Part shown: positions 1 through 6,646 of the stretch, piece by piece
Layout: every line of letters begins with the position of its first letter
Position numbering within the stretch: the stretch's first letter is position 1
From: Bryobacterales bacterium
Lineage (GTDB): Bacteria; Acidobacteriota; Terriglobia; Bryobacterales; Bryobacteraceae
Length of the DNA stretch: 32,513 nucleotides
Assembly: GCA_019261985.1 (NCBI GenBank)
Contig: JAFAQY010000024.1
Span: 1-32,513 of the forward strand
Direction: 5' to 3'
Notes under the pieces: model-generated
What the model saw: the letters and a program-made list of their open reading frames with translations, nothing else
Databases searched by the model: none
Told to the model about the DNA's origin: nothing
Made by a program: the position numbers and the translations under genes

Positions 1-1005
1 ACAGGCGCGGTCTGCGGCTACGAGGCCGGCGCGGCGATTGGGCGCGCTCTTATGGACCGCGAAATAGTTCGCCGGTTCAGGCCAACCGGAATTACAGGCA
101 CGATCGGGGCGGCGGTGGGCGCCGCCCGCATGCTCGAACTCGGCGAAAGCGCCATCACCAGCGCCTTGGGGTTCGCCGCGAACGCGACCGTGGGACTGAA
201 TGAATGGCCCGGCCCGGGTGCGGACGATATGTTTTTCCACGTGGGCTTCGCCGCGCGGAACGCAGTCACAGCGGTAGAACTGGCCGAGCTTGGGGCCTAT
301 GCATCGGAGACCTCGCTCGACGGCGCGGCAGGACTATTTGCCGCGCTCGGCAGGCTGGAACGCGCGGCGGACGTCGCGGCATTTGAAGGTGAACAGCTCG
401 AAATCTTGTCGGTTTATCACAAACCCGCGCCTGCGTGTAATTACGCACAGACAGCCTGCCAAGTCGCTCGCCTGATCGCTCAGGAAGTTCGCAACGAAGA
501 TATTGCCTCGATCGCGATCCAAGCCTCGGCGGCGGCGTTGAATTATCCCGGGTGCAATTTCAACGGTCCCTTCGAGCGCGTATTACAAGCCAAGATGAGT
601 ATTCAGTACTGCGTGGCCGCCACGCTCGTTCGAGGCGCGATCGAGGACGCCAATTACCGCTTGCTTCGGGATCCCGAGGTCGCGCGACTTATTCAAAACA
701 CCACTTTGGTAGAAGGACGGGACTTCACGGCTGCTTATCCAGGCATGCAGGGCACGGAAATTACCGTCACGCTGCGCGACGGCCGAACGATTACGCGGCG
801 GTTGGACGACCTCGTCCCCGCGACTGCGGACGAAGTACGCGAGCGATTCCGAACGTCGTGCGATCGGGTCCTCGGCGAAACTGCCACGGAGCGCATTGAA
901 GCGGCTGTGAACAGGCTCGACCAATTGCAAGATGTGGCCGTTATATCCGAACTGCTTGCATCTAGCGATATAAATCGTGGGGAGATGAATGCGGGAGCCT
1001 CGTAA
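1..1005 (+). CDS. MmgE/PrpD family protein (5' end outside window)
   Basis: The reading frame is open from base 1, so the gene starts upstream; 334 residues are visible of a family usually about 450 long. MmgE/PrpD proteins include 2-methylcitrate dehydratase and cis-aconitate-decarboxylase-like enzymes acting on small carboxylic acids. The first visible residues (GYEAGAAIGRAL), the downstream segment TGTIGAAVGAARMLEL and the run GLNEWPGPGADD fit the helical N-terminal domain of the family; the C-terminal third (from about residue 220) is the mixed domain. I cannot name the substrate. It is followed by a coupled unknown gene and a lactonase-type hydrolase, suggesting a small catabolic operon that handles a lactone or acid. 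The family call is fairly firm; the reaction is unknown. Confidence 0.82.
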   Translation, partial: TGAVCGYEAGAAIGRALMDREIVRRFRPTGITGTIGAAVGAARMLELGESAITSALGFAANATVGLNEWPGPGADDMFFHVGFAARNAVTAVELAELGAYASETSLDGAAGLFAALGRLERAADVAAFEGEQLEILSVYHKPAPACNYAQTACQVARLIAQEVRNEDIASIAIQASAAALNYPGCNFNGPFERVLQAKMSIQYCVAATLVRGAIEDANYRLLRDPEVARLIQNTTLVEGRDFTAAYPGMQGTEITVTLRDGRTITRRLDDLVPATADEVRERFRTSCDRVLGETATERIEAAVNRLDQLQDVAVISELLASSDINRGEMNAGAS

Positions 1006-1432
1006 CATCGACGACGAAACGGCGGCATACATCCTCCATACGCGAAGACCGTTTGAAGACCTCAGGCAAGCCGCCGCGCAACTCGCAGGGATTCTCGTGC
1101 TGAACGCGTCGGGAGCGAACACGGCCTCGCCGGATCATCCTCTGGTTCGAACGGCCGCTGAATTACATTGCAGCGCGCTGGAGGAGGTTCAGCACACAAG
1201 GCCCACGCCCCGCGTAAACCGGCATCACCGCTCCTTGCTCGAAGCGGCTTCGGCGCTCGCCGAGGCGCTCGCGGCCGTCCGCCAAGACCCGGATATCGAT
1301 CCGGTGCTGGTCCCGCTACGACGTGCTTACGCGCATCTCCAGAACGCGGCCAATACACTGCCGGGTTTTGAAATGGTCTCATTCGAGCAGGGCTGTTGCG
1401 CGCTCCATACCCAGACAAGGACGCAATCGTGA
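989..1432 (+). CDS. Small helical protein of unknown function, coupled to lactonase gene
   Basis: This 147-residue protein matches no family I recognise. It is rich in Ala, Leu, Arg and Glu and looks mostly alpha-helical, with no signal peptide or membrane segment. Near the C-terminus it has FEQGCCAL, with two adjacent cysteines and a third near neighbour (His) that could bind metal or form a disulfide. The ATG at 989 has a good ribosome binding site (GGGGAG, 979-984). It overlaps the MmgE/PrpD gene by 17 bp and its TGA overlaps the GTG of the next gene (GTGA), so the three genes are almost certainly translated from one message. A role beside the lactonase or MmgE/PrpD enzyme is inferred from position only. 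Confidence 0.6.
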   Translation: MREPRNIDDETAAYILHTRRPFEDLRQAAAQLAGILVLNASGANTASPDHPLVRTAAELHCSALEEVQHTRPTPRVNRHHRSLLEAASALAEALAAVRQDPDIDPVLVPLRRAYAHLQNAANTLPGFEMVSFEQGCCALHTQTRTQS

Positions 1433-2325
1433 ACCGTTATTCCATTTGGGTGATGGAGTTCGCCCATGTTCCGCAATACCATTTGAGCGGACTCATCTAC
1501 GGCGCCCATAATCAGGGCTATCGCCGCCTGCCATATTGCTACATCGTAATCAAAGGCCAAGACCGCATCGCAATGGTGGATGCCGGCTATAACCACAAAG
1601 CCTATGGCGAAGTGCTCGCGACCACCTATGGCGTCCGCAACTGGCATCCGCCCCGCGAAGTTCTTGCCGAGATCGGAATTACGCCCGAGGATGTGTCCAC
1701 GGTGTTTATCACCCACGCCCACTTCGATCACATGGGCAATATCGAGGATTTTCCGAACGCCACTTTCTACATCCAGGAGCGCGAGCTTTCGAAATGGGTC
1801 TGGGCGATGTCTTTGGAGCGCCGCTTCCGCTGGCTGATGCTCGGGATCGATCCGGGCGATATCATGCGCGCTGTCGATCTTGCCAGACAAGGCCGCTTGG
1901 TTTGCGTGAACGGCGATAAGCAAGACGCGCTCCCGGGAATCGATTTGCATGCTGCCTTCGACACGCATACCTGGGCGTCGATGTATGTCACCGTGCGCAA
2001 TAGCGATGGGCCGAATTCGGCCAACACATGGGTTTTCGCCGGTGACCTTGCGTACACGTACGAAAACCTGCGCGGCATGAATCCGGAAGATCCCCAATAC
2101 ATTCCTGTCGGTCTCGCCACCGGCAGCCAGGTGAATCTCATTGAGACGTCCGAAGCGATGGTCAAGGCCGCGGGCGGCGATCCGCATCGAGTGATTCCGC
2201 CTCACGAAGACAGGCTCGGCTCCGTGTTTCCTTCACGCACAACGGCTGCAAATCTGCGGATTACCGAACTGGCGCTGGCCGCCGGCGAACCCAGCCGGGT
2301 CCTATCGCGCGCCGCCGGAGAGTAG
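1429..2325 (+). CDS. Metallo-beta-lactamase-fold hydrolase, N-acyl homoserine lactonase-like
   Basis: A 298-residue protein with the metal-binding HxHxDH motif (THAHFDHMGN) and later ligand-like residues in order: His in DTHTWASM, Asp in VFAGDLAYTYEN, and His in IPPHEDRLGS. This pattern is that of the lactonase branch of the fold, whose members open acyl homoserine lactones or other lactones. Start: GTG at 1429, overlapping the previous stop as GTGA, with AAGGA at 1417-1421 as ribosome binding site; a TTG further upstream in frame is less likely. No signal peptide, so probably cytoplasmic. The MmgE/PrpD neighbour argues as much for catabolism of a lactone intermediate as for quorum quenching. 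The last 24 bp overlap the convergent gene. Confidence 0.82.
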   Translation: MNRYSIWVMEFAHVPQYHLSGLIYGAHNQGYRRLPYCYIVIKGQDRIAMVDAGYNHKAYGEVLATTYGVRNWHPPREVLAEIGITPEDVSTVFITHAHFDHMGNIEDFPNATFYIQERELSKWVWAMSLERRFRWLMLGIDPGDIMRAVDLARQGRLVCVNGDKQDALPGIDLHAAFDTHTWASMYVTVRNSDGPNSANTWVFAGDLAYTYENLRGMNPEDPQYIPVGLATGSQVNLIETSEAMVKAAGGDPHRVIPPHEDRLGSVFPSRTTAANLRITELALAAGEPSRVLSRAAGE

Positions 2326-3213
2326 CTTTTCGATGAATTCTTTCTGGAGCGGCCACGTGCCGATGACATGATCGGCCCGCGTTAGGAACTTTCCCGCCAC
2401 CAGAATGCCGCTAAGGTCGGACGGGTTCGGAGTCTGGCTGTCGCGTTGGAGCATGCTGCGCAGCAGGCTCGTGGTCGCCGTGAATTTTTCGACGATCTTG
2501 ACGGCAGTGTCGGGCGACGAACATAATGCGTCCAACCGGATTTCGTTGTCCCGAACTTCGAAAGAAGCCTCTTTGGCTTCGGCAAGAGGCGAAAGAATAT
2601 GCGATCCGTCGGGCAAACCGCTTAGGTCCGTGAATGCTTCTCCCGGGGCAAAAAGCCAGATCGCCGGTGACGGGCCGGTCCCGGTGGCCAGGACCTTCGG
2701 CTGAAAGATTTTAGAAGCCGCTCGATCATCCGCGGCGACAGCCAGTGCAAGCAGGTTTGCACTCAGAGGGGAATAAGAGATCGTGCGATTTGGCCGGCTC
2801 GCCCCCATCGAACACAGCGAGCCAGAACATTTGCCGCCCTGGCTTTCCGCGTAGTTCGATAAGCGCTTCCAATCGAAATTACCGTGCAGGGCCATATAAA
2901 CATCACCATTTGCAAACTCCGCGGCTACGGCGTTCAGATCTTTGCGGTAGTCGAAGCCGGTGGCTTGCACGAATCGCACATAATCGGGTTCTTGCGCGGT
3001 CTGCCCTCCTTCCAAGCCATCCAGCAGCCCGCGGCTGCGGAGTGCATTGACATCGATATAGAGCCTAACCGCATGACCCGCCGGCAAGCAGCTAAGCAAC
3101 TGCGTGGCATCATACCTTGTGCGGGTTTTGCTCCATTCAACGAACGCAATGGCCGCTCCGGCAATCAGCACAATCGCCGCCGCAATCTGCCACATCTTGA
3201 ATCGCGGCGTCAT
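2302..3213 (-). CDS. Membrane-anchored protein of unknown function
   Basis: The likely product is 303 residues beginning MTPRFKMWQIAAAIVL: a short basic N-terminus and one hydrophobic segment (about residues 7-26), then an extracytoplasmic domain with no motif I recognise. Four cysteines occur (CLPAG, then two in GGKCSGSLCSMG, and CSSP), which would fit disulfides outside the membrane. A longer in-frame ORF reaches 3366, but the ATG at 3213 overlaps the upstream stop as ATGA and places the membrane segment at the N-terminus, so I prefer it. It is the last gene of a three-gene minus-strand operon (5079 to 2302). Its 3' end overlaps the hydrolase gene on the other strand by 24 bp. Confidence 0.65.
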   Translation of the reverse strand: MTPRFKMWQIAAAIVLIAGAAIAFVEWSKTRTRYDATQLLSCLPAGHAVRLYIDVNALRSRGLLDGLEGGQTAQEPDYVRFVQATGFDYRKDLNAVAAEFANGDVYMALHGNFDWKRLSNYAESQGGKCSGSLCSMGASRPNRTISYSPLSANLLALAVAADDRAASKIFQPKVLATGTGPSPAIWLFAPGEAFTDLSGLPDGSHILSPLAEAKEASFEVRDNEIRLDALCSSPDTAVKIVEKFTATTSLLRSMLQRDSQTPNPSDLSGILVAGKFLTRADHVIGTWPLQKEFIEKLLSGGAR

Positions 3214-4631
3214 GCCCGTGCTCGCTTTGCAACCCGAGGCTTGGCCGCGGGCTGCGGAACTGTTTCGACCAATTCTTCCGGCGTTCGCAGCATCCAGAGA
3301 AATAGCCAGATCAGCGCCGGCCAAAGCTGGGCGACCAAGCGGCTGACCGAAGTAGAAATGTGCCAATCGAGATTAGCTTCGGTGACCAGATAAAGGCTGT
3401 ATTCCGCCGCCGCGGTAACCGCAAGCGGAATCCACAACCAGGCGCGCGCGCGGCGCTCCTTCGCCGGAATAAAGCGTAGAACAATGCCAAGCAAGGCCGC
3501 AAGAAGAACGGGGTGGGTTATTCCCGCGCCCGCGTCGTAAATCGCCTTGCCGAAGCCAAGCCCCGCTTGCCACCATCTGCCAGGCCCCGCAATCTTCGCC
3601 ACGGCCTCGCCGAGCGTCTGTGGGAAAACCGCCTCGTGCCCTTGTGCCAGGAACAGCTTCAGAAAAGCCGTCGCCAGAAGTCCTGGGGCCGCGCCTGCAG
3701 CAATCCAAACACTTCGCGAACGGAATTTCCAGGCGCCGATAGCGAGCGCGGCGACCGCAAACGGAAGCCCTTCGTTCTTGATCCACGCCGAAAGCCCGGC
3801 CGCGAGTCCAGCCGCGATCAACAAACGAGGCGAGTCCCCACCCGTTGCCGCCTCCAGCAGCACCAGCGTGGCCAAAAACGCAAACCCTTGCAGCAGATCC
3901 GAGTACTGCGCCGAGGTCTGCGACGCAAAGACTTCAGAAGCGGCGAGGACCAAGCATGCGAGCGCGCCAAGCGCCAGCGACTTTCGCGCCGCGATCCCGC
4001 ATCCGAGCAGAAGAAACACTCCTAATGAAAAGAGCAGGCTGGTGACGATTGGAGATGCTTGATCGATCGTGCCGCCGCCGATCCATTGCAGAGCGATGAA
4101 GCCGGACAGAAATAGTGGGTAGCCCGGATGCGCCGCGCCGGCCATGCCGCCCCCGATCTCCGAGGATATTGCGCGCCGCCACAACTCGCCGCTGGAAGCG
4201 AGAAAGCGGGCGCGCAAATTCCAGATCGCCATCGCATCCCATTCGCCATTGGGATTTGCGGCGGCCGCGGCTTGAAAATCGAGGATCAGGAAAATCAGGC
4301 CCACTGCGGCGAACACGCCCAACGCCCATGCCCATGGGAGTTTTTTTGCGCCGGAAGGCCCCGGCAAAGCCTTGGGAGTGATTCTCCACCATATAAGCGC
4401 GGAGCCGGCGAGCAAGGCGGCGAGCATGGCAAGCACGCCAGTCTGCGTCGCCGCGCCCGCACGCAAAAGCGGAACGTAAAGTATGGAAGCCAACCCCGGC
4501 CCGAACAACGCGGCCAGAGATAATTCAGTCAGCGCGCCAAGCCACCGCGCACTACCGAATGCGCCGGCCGTCAACGCGCGGGCGAGAAACCAGCCCGCGA
4601 CGAGACACATCGCAATAGGTACTAACCACAT
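3210..4631 (-). CDS. Multi-pass membrane protein, GT-C glycosyltransferase-like
   Basis: About 473 residues with roughly ten or more hydrophobic segments. The first extracytoplasmic loop region carries NPNGEWDAMAIWNLRARF followed by HPGYPLFLSGFIAL; acidic residues in the first loop and a His-Pro-x-Tyr-Pro segment resemble GT-C enzymes (ArnT/PMT-like), which transfer sugars from polyprenyl-phosphate donors at the outer face of the membrane. The C-terminus is a basic cytoplasmic tail. The ATG at 4631 is preferred over an upstream codon at 4667 because it begins the first membrane helix and lies 1 bp from the stop of the preceding gene. The function is inferred from topology and loop motifs; the sugar and acceptor are unknown. 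Confidence 0.58.
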   Translation of the reverse strand: MWLVPIAMCLVAGWFLARALTAGAFGSARWLGALTELSLAALFGPGLASILYVPLLRAGAATQTGVLAMLAALLAGSALIWWRITPKALPGPSGAKKLPWAWALGVFAAVGLIFLILDFQAAAAANPNGEWDAMAIWNLRARFLASSGELWRRAISSEIGGGMAGAAHPGYPLFLSGFIALQWIGGGTIDQASPIVTSLLFSLGVFLLLGCGIAARKSLALGALACLVLAASEVFASQTSAQYSDLLQGFAFLATLVLLEAATGGDSPRLLIAAGLAAGLSAWIKNEGLPFAVAALAIGAWKFRSRSVWIAAGAAPGLLATAFLKLFLAQGHEAVFPQTLGEAVAKIAGPGRWWQAGLGFGKAIYDAGAGITHPVLLAALLGIVLRFIPAKERRARAWLWIPLAVTAAAEYSLYLVTEANLDWHISTSVSRLVAQLWPALIWLFLWMLRTPEELVETVPQPAAKPRVAKRARA

Positions 4632-4632
4632 A

Positions 4633-5079
4633 TCACGGCGATTTCCGTCGGAACAGCACGACTCCATTGCCGAGATCGGCTTCTATTTCGTAGCCGCGGG
4701 CCGCGCCGGCTTGCGCAAAATCCTGCGGCTTGGAAAAATTGCCCGCCGCCCATTCCGGCCGGGTCTTTGCATCGATTGTCACCAATAGCCGGGGCGCCAC
4801 CGCATATTGCGCAGCTAGAAATGCCGGCGCGTACGCCGGCTGCGAAGGATCGAGATCGGTGATGTACCCTAGTTCCGCATTCTCGGGCACGCGCGCGATA
4901 AGCGGTGCAAATCGAACCTGCGCCGCCCCGCCTCCGTACGCATCGGGGAACTGCGCCGAATAGCCTTTTGAAACCTGGTATGAGTTGAACGCGCCCATGA
5001 CGCCGAGAACCGCGACACCAAGGCACACTCCGGTCACGAGCGCGGAACGATTGCTGGATTTGTTGGTTAGTGCAGGCAC
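4633..5079 (-). CDS. Single-pass membrane protein of unknown function
   Basis: A 148-residue protein starting with GTG at 5079. It has a basic N-terminus and one hydrophobic segment (about residues 14-30, TGVCLGVAVLGVMGAF), then a 115-residue domain predicted to be extracytoplasmic. No recognised family. It is the first gene of the operon with the GT-C-like protein (1 bp spacing), so it may be an accessory or an extracytoplasmic domain that in other proteins is attached to the glycosyltransferase. A TATACT-type -10 box on the minus strand (5089-5094) lies 10 bp upstream, in one arm of the palindrome shared with hicB, so transcription may be affected by HicB binding. Confidence 0.55.
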   Translation of the reverse strand: MPALTNKSSNRSALVTGVCLGVAVLGVMGAFNSYQVSKGYSAQFPDAYGGGAAQVRFAPLIARVPENAELGYITDLDPSQPAYAPAFLAAQYAVAPRLLVTIDAKTRPEWAAGNFSKPQDFAQAGAARGYEIEADLGNGVVLFRRKSP

Positions 5080-5088
5080 CGAAATCGC

Positions 5089-5114
5089 AGTATAACTTGA
5101 GCCATGGTTATACT
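5089..5114. promoter_or_regulatory. Palindromic operator with overlapping divergent -10 boxes
   Basis: Arms AGTATAAC (5089-5096) and GTTATACT (5107-5114) are perfect 8-bp inverted repeats around a 10-bp spacer. Each arm contains a TATACT-type -10 hexamer, one for hicB (plus strand, 6 bp before its GTG) and one for the minus-strand operon starting at 5079. HicB proteins are known to repress their own promoters by binding inverted repeats, so this is the natural operator candidate. I see no convincing -35 box for either direction. The palindrome is seen directly; its role is inferred. Confidence 0.6.
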
Positions 5115-5120
5115 TTATCC

Positions 5121-5348
5121 GTGAGGCTTTCCATCGAGATAGATCGGGAGGACGACGGCCGCTGGATCGCAGAGGTCTTAGAACTGCCGGGTGTCATGTG
5201 CTATGGCGCCACCCGCGAGGAGGCGGCCGGAAATTCAGAGCGTCTGGCAATCGAAGTTATTGCCGACCGCATTACACATGGCGAGCTTCCCGCCTCGTCC
5301 CTTAACCTTTCGTTCCAAATTCTGAGTGAGCAACTGGCCCTCGACTAA
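5121..5348 (+). CDS. hicB: HicB family antitoxin
   Basis: A 75-residue protein from the GTG at 5121. The N-terminal segment (VRLSIEIDREDDGRWIAEV, LELPGVMCYGATREEA) is the typical partly degraded RNase-H-like fold of HicB antitoxins, with the D-D-GRWIAEV and PGV-x-YG-ATREEA signatures. It carries no obvious separate DNA-binding domain after it, which fits the short HicB branch whose gene precedes hicA. HicB neutralises the HicA mRNA interferase and represses its own operon. Here the downstream hicA is truncated, so HicB may act alone. The -10 box lies only 6 bp before the GTG, so the message may be leaderless. An upstream in-frame ATG at 5070 would read through the promoter and is unlikely. 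Confidence 0.85.
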   Translation: MRLSIEIDREDDGRWIAEVLELPGVMCYGATREEAAGNSERLAIEVIADRITHGELPASSLNLSFQILSEQLALD

Positions 5349-5490
5349 GGCAAAGCGGGTGCTTGCCGCCCTTGTACGAATCGGCTGGAGCGTCCAACGT
5401 CAGAAGGGATCTCGAATTGCGCCTACGCGTGCTTTGTTATCCTGGAATTTCCTTCCACTCCCATGCATATTAAAAAACAACGCTTGTTAA
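5326..5490 (+). pseudogene. Truncated hicA toxin remnant
   Basis: From a GTG at 5326, overlapping the end of hicB in another frame, 29 codons read as a clear HicA N-terminus: WPSTKAKRVLAALVRIGW followed by SVQRQKGS. This matches the HicA pattern in which a short double-stranded-RNA-binding-like fold carries the catalytic His right after the Gly-Ser (GSH). Here the His is replaced by Arg and, from 5413 on, the frame has no HicA resemblance and runs to a stop at 5488-5490 inside the next gene. The catalytic His and the C-terminal half are missing, so no active toxin is expected. It is too short for routine gene calling. Confidence 0.78.
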
Positions 5491-6638
5491 CGCCGGGGCC
5501 GACGCCTCTCTATCCCAAGGCCTTGCACGCGATGATGGATGCCGATATTCACCACCGCACCGAGGACTTTCGCAATCTCTACCGGACCGTTCTCGCGGAT
5601 TTGAAAGAAGTTCTAGGCACGCAAAACGATGTCCTGGTGCTTGTTTCCTCCGGCACGGGCGCAATGGAGGCCTCGGTTTCGAACTGTTTCTCGCCTGGCG
5701 ACCGTGCGATCGTTTGCACCGCGGGAAAATTCGGCGAGCGCTGGGTGGAGATCGCGAAAGCTTTCGGCCTGAATGCGCTGGTGTTGGAGGCGCCATACGG
5801 GCAGGCCGTAGCGGCCGAGACCGTTGCAAAGGCGCTGGATGCGAATCCGGACACCAAGGGCGTGTTCGTGCAGGCATCCGAAACTTCCACGGGCGCGGCG
5901 CACGATATCCGTTCCATGGCGGCCGCTGTCAAAAAGACCGATGGGATCTTCATCGTGGATGCGATTACGGGCTTAGGCACGATGCCGATCGACATCGATG
6001 GTTGGGGAATCGACATCTGCATCGGCGGATCGCAGAAGGCGTTCATGATCCCGCCAGGGCTTGCGTTTTTATCCGTTAGCGAGAACGCTTGGAACAAAAT
6101 GGACGCCGCCAAGCTGCCGCGCTATTACTTTAATTTGAAAAAAGAGAAGAAAAATGCAGCCAGCGGTGAATCGGCCTGGACGCCGAACACCGCGCTTATG
6201 CTCGGATTCGCCGAGGCACTGAAGTTTATCAAACAGCTTGGGATGGCGAAGCTGGTGGATAACGCGCAGCAGTTGGCGCATGCCACGCGCGAGGCGTGCA
6301 AGGCCGTGGGCCTGGAACTGTTTGCGCCTGATAACCCCGCGTCTTCGGTTACGGCGGTGAAAGCCCCCCAGGGCATGGACTCCGGAATCATCGTCAAGGA
6401 ATTCCGCAACCGCTTTGGCTCGATTATCGCGAATGGCCAAGGTAGCATGAAGGGACAGATCTTCCGCATCGCTCATCTCGGTTATTTCGATTTTCCGGAT
6501 CTGTTTGGAGTGATCGCCGAGCTGGAATTAATTCTTCACGCCAATGGCGTTCCGGTGCGGCTAGGCTCGGGCGTCGCCGCCGTCCAACGCGTTTACGCCG
6601 AGCGCGCCATCGTGAAGGAAGCAACCGTTAAGGTCTAA
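5463..6638 (+). CDS. Class V aminotransferase (serine/alanine-glyoxylate type)
   Basis: A full-length 391-residue PLP enzyme of the AGXT-like aminotransferase branch. Seen: N-terminal LLTPGPTPLYP, the PLP-phosphate region SSGTGAMEAS (about 62-71), SETSTG (139-144), DAITG (166-170) with the PLP-nitrogen Asp, and GGSQKAFMIPPGL with the Schiff-base Lys at about 192. It sits 8 bp upstream of serA, so the likely job is conversion of 3-phosphohydroxypyruvate to phosphoserine, replacing a classical SerC, as AGXT-like enzymes do in several bacteria. Alternatives are serine-pyruvate or alanine-glyoxylate transamination. No clear Shine-Dalgarno sequence precedes the ATG; a weak TATCCT (5438-5443) could be a -10 box giving a very short leader. 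Confidence 0.88.
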   Translation: MHIKKQRLLTPGPTPLYPKALHAMMDADIHHRTEDFRNLYRTVLADLKEVLGTQNDVLVLVSSGTGAMEASVSNCFSPGDRAIVCTAGKFGERWVEIAKAFGLNALVLEAPYGQAVAAETVAKALDANPDTKGVFVQASETSTGAAHDIRSMAAAVKKTDGIFIVDAITGLGTMPIDIDGWGIDICIGGSQKAFMIPPGLAFLSVSENAWNKMDAAKLPRYYFNLKKEKKNAASGESAWTPNTALMLGFAEALKFIKQLGMAKLVDNAQQLAHATREACKAVGLELFAPDNPASSVTAVKAPQGMDSGIIVKEFRNRFGSIIANGQGSMKGQIFRIAHLGYFDFPDLFGVIAELELILHANGVPVRLGSGVAAVQRVYAERAIVKEATVKV

Positions 6639-6646
6639 CACAACCG

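Noticed and set aside
1327-2205. Minus-strand open frame of 292 codons
   Set aside because: It lies antisense to the lactonase-type gene and has no recognisable domain.
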